A DNA stretch of 7,786 nucleotides from Desulfarculus sp. GTDB lineage: Bacteria > Desulfobacterota > Desulfarculia > Desulfarculales > Desulfarculaceae. Positions 1 through 4,611 of the stretch are shown here, in pieces (positions within the stretch are counted from its first letter, which is position 1; every line of letters begins with the position of its first letter). The notes below the pieces were generated by a model. It saw nothing but the letters and a program-made list of their open reading frames with translations, was not told where the DNA came from and ran no database searches. The position numbers and the translations under genes were made by a program. The stretch covers positions 1 through 7,786 of the forward strand of contig JAIUYB010000085.1 of the NCBI GenBank assembly GCA_020216625.1, in the 5' to 3' direction.

Positions 1-311
1 AGGCAGGCCCCGCCCAGGGTGGGATCGGCGGCCAGGGCGCGGTGCGCCCCGCGCGCCAGGGTCAGGGCCAGGTCCCGCGCGGCGGGCGCTAGGCTCAGGT
101 GAGTGACGCGCACCACGGCCGACACCATGACGGTCTGGCGCAGGATCAGGCTCTCCGCGCCCAGTTCCTGGGGGTCGTCCTCGACCTCGCTGACCAGGTC
201 CACCACCAGGGCCGGGCTCTGCTTGGGCGCGCCCAGGCCATAGCGGCGTACCTCGGCCACGCCCTCCAGGCCCTCCAGCAGATCAGCCACCGCGTCCACC
301 AGGTTGCTCAT
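1..311 (-). CDS. Probable phage tail terminator / tail completion protein (3' end cut by window edge)
   Basis: Partial gene: 103 codons are visible from ATG at 311 and the frame is still open at base 1. The start is fixed by a 4-nt ATGA overlap with the TGA of the HK97 gp10-like gene (310-308). The protein begins MSNLVDAVADLLEGLEGV, continues with a beta-rich stretch (PALVVDLVSEVEDDPQELG, then LILRQTVMVSAVVRV), and has a helical segment ending in HRALAADPTLGGA near residues 87-100. The motif 'DPTLGG' after a helix, together with the position directly behind a gp10-like gene, is typical of small siphovirus proteins that cap the tail tube and join it to the head (lambda gpU/HK97-type tail terminators, usually about 130 residues). 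The family assignment comes from gene order and this motif. It could also be another minor tail component. Its role would be at the head-distal neck of the particle. Confidence 0.6.
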   Translation of the reverse strand, partial: MSNLVDAVADLLEGLEGVAEVRRYGLGAPKQSPALVVDLVSEVEDDPQELGAESLILRQTVMVSAVVRVTHLSLAPAARDLALTLARGAHRALAADPTLGGAC

Positions 312-718
312 GCGAACGCCTCGTCAATCGCTTGCACCACCCGCGGGACCGACCGTGCCGCGCCCCGATCCATGAAGGGATTGGGGTGGATGCCGGCCAC
401 GCTGGCCACGGGGTGAATGGCCCCGGGCCACATGAGGGCCTTCTTGGTCTTGGGCTTGATCCGTTCGCGCCGGGGGCCATAGAGGCCGGTGCCCTCGTGG
501 ACGTAGCGAGCGTAAGGCGCGGCCCCGGAGACGTAGACTAGGCCCTCGGCCGCGTTTGTGGTGATGGCGCTCCGCAGGTTGCTGGTGCGGACGGGGGCCT
601 CCTCCACCGAGGCGGATTCCACCGCCAGCAGGCCCAGCACCCGCGCCCGCTGGCTGCGGGCCGCGAACTCGGCCCCCAGGGTGGCCAGGTCGGTCAGGTT
701 GACTTGGATCTCCATCAT
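308..718 (-). CDS. HK97 gp10-like neck/tail-component protein
   Basis: The 136-residue protein matches the pattern of the HK97-gp10_like family, structural proteins encoded between the head connector and the tail terminator and placed at the head-tail joint. An N-terminal helix (residues 8-40) is followed by 'APVRTSNLRSAI' (41-52), 'YVSGAAPYARYVHEGTGLYGP' in two parts (about 62-82; the Y-A-x-Y-V-H-E-G-T-G core is at 69-78), a basic stretch RIKPKTKKAL (86-95), and the C-terminal HPNPFMDRG (111-119). All are hallmarks of this family, whose members are about 110-150 residues. Two ATG codons lie in tandem (718 and 715). I chose 718 because it makes an ATGA overlap with the TGA of the connector gene (717-715), the same coupling used elsewhere here. 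Its own TGA overlaps the next ATG. No defects are seen. Confidence 0.88.
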   Translation of the reverse strand: MMEIQVNLTDLATLGAEFAARSQRARVLGLLAVESASVEEAPVRTSNLRSAITTNAAEGLVYVSGAAPYARYVHEGTGLYGPRRERIKPKTKKALMWPGAIHPVASVAGIHPNPFMDRGAARSVPRVVQAIDEAFA

Positions 719-1134
719 CGGCCCGCTCCTAGCGCCTGACCGGCGAGAACCGCGCCGGGCAGAAGGTAGGGTCGGGCCAAGGCCTCGGCCTGGGCCAGGT
801 GGCTTTCCTGGAGGTCAGCCACCTGCTTGGGGCTCAGGTAGCTGGCCTGGCCCTCCATCAGGCTGCCGCCGCCTTGGAAGCCCTGACCGGGGCGATAGGC
901 CCCAGCGAATGAGGTGAAGACAGCGCACAAGGCCAGGTGGGCCTCGGCCAGCATCAGGGCCAGCTTGCGGTCGGGGTCGGCCGGGTTGGCGCTTTCGGCG
1001 TCGGCGTAGGCCGTCGGCCCCACCCAGCGCCGCAGGCGGATACTGGCGGCGTCCAGGTGGGGGATCAGGTTGGCCTCCTCGATGTCCGGGGGGAGGCTGC
1101 CCACCCCCCGGACGTATGCCACGTCAACGAGCAT
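715..1134 (-). CDS. Putative head-tail connector (gp6-like adaptor)
   Basis: A 139-residue protein starting MLVDVAYVRGVGSLPPDIEE. The helical pattern fits the small head-tail adaptor proteins (HK97 gp6/SPP1 gp15 type) that dock under the portal: 'EANLIPHLDAASIRLRRWVG' (about 20-39), then a long hydrophobic helix KLALMLAEAHLALCAVF (57-73), and a C-terminal helix SPKQVADLQESHLAQAEAL (101-119). Location supports it: directly behind the major capsid gene and before the gp10-like gene. An in-frame upstream ATG at 1224 would extend it by 30 residues into the capsid gene with a Gly/Arg/Pro-rich shadow sequence, so ATG 1134 is preferred. It lies 11 nt after the capsid TAG, and a TGA in the capsid frame (1136-1134) overlaps this ATG. 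The ribosome site is a weak G-run. The connector assignment rests on gene order and secondary-structure pattern, not on a strong motif. Confidence 0.68.
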   Translation of the reverse strand: MLVDVAYVRGVGSLPPDIEEANLIPHLDAASIRLRRWVGPTAYADAESANPADPDRKLALMLAEAHLALCAVFTSFAGAYRPGQGFQGGGSLMEGQASYLSPKQVADLQESHLAQAEALARPYLLPGAVLAGQALGAGR

Positions 1135-1145
1135 CAGGCCCCCGT

Positions 1146-2192
1146 CTAGGCCAGCACCTGGGCGATGACGATGTTGGCCGGCTCCCAGATCACGGGCAGG
1201 GGATGGGTCTCGGCCAGGAGCCACAGCTGGCTGGGGTCCTTGGTAACCCAGGATTTGGAGAAGTATTCGGCCACCAAGGCGGCCTCGGCGTCCAGGTCCT
1301 CGATCATGCCGAACTCGACGCTGTAGCGGGCCTGGGAGCAGGCCAGGACACAGAGCTTGGAGCCCACCAGCTTGGTCTTGACCCCGGCCTTGGTCTGGTA
1401 CTCGAAGGGGTAGCGGTAGACGTCCAGGCCCTTGTAGCGGCCGATATAGGCGTTGCCCACCGAGATCTGGAAAGAGCCCACGCCCAGGTTGCGGTTGTCC
1501 AGCTCCTTCAGCACGTTCGCGTCCGCCAGGAACTTGGAGGCCGCGTCAGTGCCCAGGATCATCAGGTCGGCGGCGCCAACGCCATCGGACAAGATCAGGT
1601 CGGCCCAGGTCTGGATGTTGCCCGGCACGTCGGCGTTGGCGCCGCCCCAGACGTAGTTGCCGGCCAGCGCGGCCGGCTTGTGGGCGTCTGGGACTCCAAA
1701 GTCCACCTCGAAGCTGACCGTGTTGCCCTCCTGGCCGGCGGTGGCGCTGATTTTGCCGGTGGTGATGGCCTGGGCGCACATGAACTCGATGGTGCGCTCG
1801 GCCCGGTCCTTGAGGTACTTCTGCTCGCGAGCGATCCTGGCCTCACGTGCGCTCTGCACGTCGCCGGCCCCGCCCACGAACTGGGCCTGGCCGACGCCCC
1901 GCTCCAGGAGCAGCTCTCGGGCCGTGAAGGGCTGTTTCACACGGATCATGGGAGCGGTGACGTCCTTGGTCTGGCGCCCGCTTTTGCTGACCACCACGCC
2001 GGACCCGCTGGGGGCCACGAACGGCAGGACGTACTTGCCGCCGGTGATCTGGTCCACCTGGATGGTGGTGCTGGCCTGGGAGTTGCGGCTCTTGAACAAG
2101 AGCTGCTGCATCAGGGTCGGCACCCCCGGCATGGAGTTGATGGAGGCCGAAAGCGCCTTCCAGTGCAGGTGCGGATACTGGGTCGGGTCCAT
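1146..2192 (-). CDS. Major capsid protein, lambda gpE family
   Basis: The 348-residue protein has the size (lambda gpE is 341) and layout of the Phage_cap_E family, the HK97-fold subunit that forms the icosahedral shell. Visible features are the N-terminal PHLHWKALSASIN (7-19) with 'MPGVP' (21-25); the beta segment 'YVLPFVAPSGSG' (54-65) followed by basic 'SGRQTKDVTAPMIRVKQPFT' (71-90); the helix 'REARIAREQKYLKDRAERTIEF' in the spine-helix region (116-137); 'LMILGTDAASKFLAD' (210-224); GRYKGLDVYRY (251-261); and a C-terminus with FSKSWVTKDPSQLWLLAETHPLPV (311-334 region), typical of this family. ATG 2192 has a good Shine-Dalgarno (GGGAGGA) in the 21-nt gap after the decoration gene. The stop is TAG, and a TGA lies four codons further in frame. 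Neighbours D-like and protease/scaffold genes match lambda C-Nu3-D-E order. Confidence 0.93.
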   Translation of the reverse strand: MDPTQYPHLHWKALSASINSMPGVPTLMQQLLFKSRNSQASTTIQVDQITGGKYVLPFVAPSGSGVVVSKSGRQTKDVTAPMIRVKQPFTARELLLERGVGQAQFVGGAGDVQSAREARIAREQKYLKDRAERTIEFMCAQAITTGKISATAGQEGNTVSFEVDFGVPDAHKPAALAGNYVWGGANADVPGNIQTWADLILSDGVGAADLMILGTDAASKFLADANVLKELDNRNLGVGSFQISVGNAYIGRYKGLDVYRYPFEYQTKAGVKTKLVGSKLCVLACSQARYSVEFGMIEDLDAEAALVAEYFSKSWVTKDPSQLWLLAETHPLPVIWEPANIVIAQVLA

Positions 2193-2213
2193 GCGATCCT
2201 CCCTTGCGCGCCC

Positions 2214-2846
2214 TTACAGCGCGCGGATGCCGGCCTGGGCCAGCTGGGCCAGGGCGCGGGTCTTCTGGGCGGCGGTGATGCCCTCCGGCCAGACCAGGTC
2301 GTCGGCGGTCACCACCCCGTGCGTCAGCACGTTGCCGGCCTCGTCGGCCTCGCTGGCGTCGATGGCCTCCAGCAGCACGCCCGCGGCCACGGCTGTGCCG
2401 GCCGCGTCGTGGCTGTAGGCGGCGCTGATGGCGGTGTTGTCGTCGGGCGCGGTAGTGAAGAGCAGCCGGTAGTACCCGCTGGAGTAGTCGATCAGGCCGG
2501 TGCCGCCGGTGCCGGAGAGCTTGCCGTTGCCGGCGTCGCTCATGGTCTTGACCGCCGCGCCCACGGTGGCGTTGATCACCACCGAGCCGGGCACCACGCC
2601 CGGATTGGCCAGGTGGCCCTCGAAAATCTTGAGGCTGCCCCCGGCGTCGGCCACCAGCTCCTCGGCCGTCACTTCGGTCTCCAGGGCCAGGCCCCGGAAC
2701 TTGCCGGCGGCGGTCATGGCCAGCACCGTGCCCAAGACCAGGACCTGGCCGGTCAGGATGGTCTTGGCCTGGATCACCGGCGGGTGATCGCCCAACAGGC
2801 TGTCCCGGGTCACCGCCTCAACCGTCACTCCATAGTCTCGGCTCAT
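2214..2846 (-). CDS. Head decoration protein (lambda gpD-like) with inserted domain
   Basis: A 210-residue protein, about twice lambda gpD (110). Two separated stretches look like the gpD fold, the trimeric protein that binds and stabilises the expanded capsid. The first is 'QAKTILTGQVLVLGTVLAM' (26-44). The second runs from TAVAAGVLLEAIDAS (151-165) to the end and includes DDLVWPEGITAAQKTRAL (182-199), which parallels the lambda 'VLWPEAASDETKKRTAF' tail. Between them, residues about 72-146 form an extra module: GHLANPGVVPGSVVI (77-91), a Gly-rich 'DAGNGKLSGTGGTGLIDYSSG' turn region (about 104-124), then a beta pattern ending in TAISAAYSH (138-146). The module reads as an immunoglobulin-like or beta-sandwich-type insertion; its fold is inferred. 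ATG 2846 has a strong Shine-Dalgarno (GGGAGGAG). The stop is TAA, 21 nt before the major capsid gene. Confidence 0.85.
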   Translation of the reverse strand: MSRDYGVTVEAVTRDSLLGDHPPVIQAKTILTGQVLVLGTVLAMTAAGKFRGLALETEVTAEELVADAGGSLKIFEGHLANPGVVPGSVVINATVGAAVKTMSDAGNGKLSGTGGTGLIDYSSGYYRLLFTTAPDDNTAISAAYSHDAAGTAVAAGVLLEAIDASEADEAGNVLTHGVVTADDLVWPEGITAAQKTRALAQLAQAGIRAL

Positions 2847-2871
2847 GGTCTATCTCCTCCCTCGGCCGGGC

Positions 2872-3363
2872 TCAGCCCTGGGCCTGGTTGCCGGTGCCGA
2901 TGCTCTTGGCCATGCGCAGGCCGGCCTGGATATACTGGTCCTCGCCCTGGTCCGGCGCGGGGGCCTCCAGGGAGCTGCGGATGGGCACCGCCGTCTGGCA
3001 CTTGGGACAGACCGCCGTGAAGCTGGCCGCGGCCTTGCCGCCGAACTGGGCGATCAGGGCCTCCACCGTCTCCAGGCCGCTGCCGTTGACCAGGGTGGTC
3101 AGGTGCTCGGGCGTCTTGTGGTCCGGCGCGCTCAGGGCTGCCAGGCGCAGGCACTCCTTGCGCCGGGCCTCCACGTGGGAGCGGCCGGCCTCGACCAAGG
3201 GCATGATCTCGGCCACCTTGGCGCTCAGCGCCGCCAGGGCCTTGGCCTCGGTGTCCACCTGCTCCGCGCCCAGGCCCAGTCGGGTGGCCAGGGGCAGCAG
3301 GGCGGAAAGGGAAAGGGCGGTGGGCGCGGACGCGCCGCCCGCTGGGAAATTGGCTCCGCTCAT
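2872..3363 (-). CDS. Possible nested scaffold protein (in-frame internal start, Nu3-like)
   Basis: An in-frame ATG (3363-3361, codon 213 of the protease gene) lies just after the end of the protease domain. It is preceded by a GGGAG Shine-Dalgarno 8 nt upstream, better than the site of the full-length start. The product would be 163 residues, starting MSGANFPAGG, Ala/Leu-rich and mostly helical, with a CPKC pair near residues 119-122. In lambda and many relatives the scaffold is made from such an internal start in the protease gene and is needed in large excess over the protease. Internal initiation here is inferred from the ribosome site and domain boundary. Confidence 0.5.
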   Translation of the reverse strand: MSGANFPAGGASAPTALSLSALLPLATRLGLGAEQVDTEAKALAALSAKVAEIMPLVEAGRSHVEARRKECLRLAALSAPDHKTPEHLTTLVNGSGLETVEALIAQFGGKAAASFTAVCPKCQTAVPIRSSLEAPAPDQGEDQYIQAGLRMAKSIGTGNQAQG

Positions 3364-3999
3364 GGTCTCGCTCCCGTTCAGGGGTTTGTGCATCGCCAGC
3401 AGCCTGGCTTGGGGGTCGGCCCCGGCCCAGACCAGGGAGACCTCGGGCATCTCCAACATCTTGGTAACCACCACGCGCACCAGCTCGCCATCCACCTCCT
3501 GGCCAAGTAGGTCCCAGAACTGGCGGGGAGACAGATTGGTGTGGCTCTGTCGCCACTCGTAAAAGGGCGTGGTCGACACCGCCAGGTGCAACGGTGGATC
3601 GGCCTCGATCTCGGCCAGGAGGTTGGCGGGCAGCGCTTTGCGGTTAAGGCGGACCTGGCAGTTGATGCCCGGCGCGCCCAGACCATCGTCAGCGCCCCAC
3701 CAGGTCTTGACCACGGTGCCCACCACGGCGTTGATGCTGTAACGGTGATCGGTCAGCACCGGCCGGCGCAGGAGCATGGGCACCCCCGCCTGCAGCATGG
3801 CCTGATCGCTGAAATCCACGGCGTGGTCGATAACCAGGATCGCGCTCAGGGCGCGGAAGTTCAGGAACAGGTAGTCGCCGTCGTTCTTGGGCGGGGCCTC
3901 GCCGGCCGGGCCGGCATCCAGGGAGAGCCGGGCCGCGCTGAGGCAGTTGACCCGCCACTGGCCGGCCGGGGTCTGCTGAGGCTGAATCTGGTCTGCCAT
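2872..3999 (-). CDS. Prohead maturation protease with C-terminal scaffold region
   Basis: 375 residues. The N-terminal half looks like a phage prohead protease. A candidate catalytic His is in 'LTDHRYSINAVVGTV' (82-96, H85). A candidate Ser is in HLAVSTTPF (138-146, S142). The motif EMPEVSLVWAGADPQA (183-198) corresponds to the 'EVSLV..GA(N/D)P.A' strand common at the end of these protease domains. From about residue 210 the sequence changes to an Ala/Leu-rich, charged, helical region (222-330) suited to an internal scaffold, then a CPKC pair (331-334) and a flexible acidic/Gln tail. This is the lambda C/Nu3 arrangement, and an internal ATG at codon 213 may yield scaffold alone. It cleaves scaffold and shell termini inside the prohead; that role is inferred from family and position. 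ATG 3999 has only a weak site (GGCGG) and sits just downstream of a strong terminator. It ends 25 nt before the decoration gene. The exact protease family is uncertain. Confidence 0.8.
   Translation of the reverse strand: MADQIQPQQTPAGQWRVNCLSAARLSLDAGPAGEAPPKNDGDYLFLNFRALSAILVIDHAVDFSDQAMLQAGVPMLLRRPVLTDHRYSINAVVGTVVKTWWGADDGLGAPGINCQVRLNRKALPANLLAEIEADPPLHLAVSTTPFYEWRQSHTNLSPRQFWDLLGQEVDGELVRVVVTKMLEMPEVSLVWAGADPQARLLAMHKPLNGSETMSGANFPAGGASAPTALSLSALLPLATRLGLGAEQVDTEAKALAALSAKVAEIMPLVEAGRSHVEARRKECLRLAALSAPDHKTPEHLTTLVNGSGLETVEALIAQFGGKAAASFTAVCPKCQTAVPIRSSLEAPAPDQGEDQYIQAGLRMAKSIGTGNQAQG
3355..3376 (-). promoter_or_regulatory. Internal ribosome binding site for nested scaffold
   Basis: Reading the minus strand, GGGAG is followed by CGAGACC and then ATG at 3363. 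The spacing is suitable and the site falls exactly between the protease domain and the helical scaffold region. Confidence 0.45.
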
Positions 4000-4048
4000 T
4001 TTTTAACCGCCAAAATAAAAACGGCCCAGGGGGTGATCCCCTGGGCCG
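4000..4048 (-). terminator. Strong rho-independent terminator between the Com-like and protease genes
   Basis: A perfect 11-bp inverted repeat (4022-4032 and 4038-4048, arm cggcccagggg on the plus strand) closes a 5-nt loop. On the minus strand the hairpin is followed at once by TTTTTATTTTGG (4021-4010). A GC-rich stem plus a U-rich tail is a textbook intrinsic terminator for minus-strand transcription coming from the terminase/portal/Com side. The U-tract abuts the weak ribosome site of the protease gene, so there is no room for a separate promoter between terminator and start codon. Confidence 0.88.
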
Positions 4049-4059
4049 CCCTGGGCCGC
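4040..4059. repeat. Tandem 10-bp repeat overlapping the terminator arm
   Basis: The unit cctgggccgc occurs twice back to back (4040-4049 and 4050-4059). The first copy contains most of the terminator's 5' arm as read on the minus strand, so the transcript carries two copies of one arm that could compete for the single partner arm (4022-4030). Confidence 0.8.
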
Positions 4060-4073
4060 TGATTAGTGGTATT

Positions 4074-4093
4074 CCTGGCGCTCCCTGGCGCTC
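4074..4093. repeat. Tandem 10-bp repeat in the intergenic region
   Basis: cctggcgctc occurs twice back to back (4074-4083, 4084-4093), followed by a partial third copy (tggcg, 4094-4098). Next to it a 6-bp perfect hairpin, gcggcc/ggccgc with a 4-nt loop, spans 4096-4111. There is no U-tract on either side. The rest of 4049-4126 holds no gene and no recognisable minus-strand promoter. Confidence 0.75.
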
Positions 4094-4126
4094 TGGCGGC
4101 CGTCTGGCCGCGATTTCACTCTGATA

Positions 4127-4288
4127 CTACCGCGATCCCCCGATGGCAGTCAACGATTTCGAGGGCGTGGATTCAGTCGACAATGAAAAAACGCAGCGCT
4201 TGCCGCACCGCGGGCACTTTAACTCCAGGCCTTCGGCCATTCTGGCCCGGGCCAGCAGCCGGCCGCAGTTGGGGCAGCGCAGCTCCAT
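4127..4288 (-). CDS. com: Com-like zinc-ribbon protein (Mu Com family)
   Basis: A 53-residue protein with two CxxC pairs: C5-P-N-C8 and C25-P-R-C28, separated by 16 residues, in the context RCPNCGRLLARA and LELKCPRCGK. This is the pattern of Mu Com (62 residues), a small zinc-binding protein that binds com-mom mRNA and allows translation of the DNA-modification gene mom. Function here is by family only: no mom-like gene follows, and downstream lie repeats and a terminator. An extra Cys at 32 follows the second pair. ATG 4288 is preferred over the longer frame from 4411 because it forms a TGATG stop/start overlap with the upstream gene and has a GGAGG site. The extension would be an Arg-rich shadow sequence. 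The stop is TAG. Confidence 0.8.
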   Translation of the reverse strand: MELRCPNCGRLLARARMAEGLELKCPRCGKRCVFSLSTESTPSKSLTAIGGSR

Positions 4289-4611
4289 CAGGCCTCCGGC
4301 AGCAGCTCGCGGGGGAACACCCCGTCGGCGATCTCGTCGATCCACCACCACCAGTGCTCGCGCGGGAAGCCGCGCTCCTCCCTGGCCTCTGCGTTTTCCG
4401 CTCGCCACCAAGGAGCCAAGCGGGCGGCCTCGCGAATCAAGACCCGGTCAGCGGCCCGCACCTGCTCCCGCTCCTCGTCGGTCAGCTGGTCCAGGATGCG
4501 CTCCAGGGCCTCGCGCTGATCGGCCGCGCGGGTGATGGTCTCCTCCACCAGCAGGTCCGGGTCCAGCTCCGGGGCCAGGCCGTCCACGTAGTCAAACACC
4601 GCCTGTCTCAT
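4288..4611 (-). CDS. Small acidic Trp-rich phage protein, function unknown
   Basis: 107 residues from ATG 4611, not recognised as a named family. It is strongly acidic and largely helical: LDPDLLVEETITRAADQREALERI (about 16-39) and QLTDEEREQVRAADRVLIREAARL (42-65 region) look like amphipathic helices. The C-terminus carries FPREHWWWWIDEIADGVFP, with four consecutive Trp, a striking and probably conserved signature. ATG 4611 is chosen over an in-frame ATG at 4629 because it forms an ATGA overlap with the portal-fusion TGA (4610-4608) and has a near-perfect Shine-Dalgarno, GGAGGTGAT. It is coupled to the Com-like gene by a TGATG overlap. Its place between the portal/minor-head gene and the capsid genes suggests a head-assembly or regulatory accessory, but nothing in the sequence shows which. 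Confidence 0.8.
   Translation of the reverse strand: MRQAVFDYVDGLAPELDPDLLVEETITRAADQREALERILDQLTDEEREQVRAADRVLIREAARLAPWWRAENAEAREERGFPREHWWWWIDEIADGVFPRELLPEA

Noticed and set aside
1135..1224. Longer connector protein starting at ATG 1224
   Set aside because: The 30 extra residues lie inside the capsid gene, are a Gly/Arg/Pro/His-rich shadow sequence, and a better-placed ATG exists at 1134.
1116..3020. 634-codon open frame on the plus strand
   Set aside because: It lies antisense to the capsid and decoration genes, is rich in Gly/His/Ala/Leu without recognisable domains, and is explained by high G+C third positions removing stops on the opposite strand.
4096..4111. Second hairpin as a terminator
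   Set aside because: The 6-bp stem has no T-rich tract on either strand after it.
4049..4126. Promoter for the protease/capsid genes
   Set aside because: Only weak -10-like strings (TATCAG, TAATCA on the minus strand) are present with no fitting -35, and any promoter here would be upstream of the terminator.
4000..4126. A mom-type gene after the Com-like gene
   Set aside because: The gap is only about 127 nt and contains repeats and the terminator. The following gene is a prohead protease, not a DNA-modification enzyme.
4289..4411. Longer Com-like protein starting upstream at 4411
   Set aside because: The extension is Arg-rich shadow sequence within the acidic protein gene. ATG 4288 has a GGAGG site and a TGATG overlap, and gives the normal Com layout.
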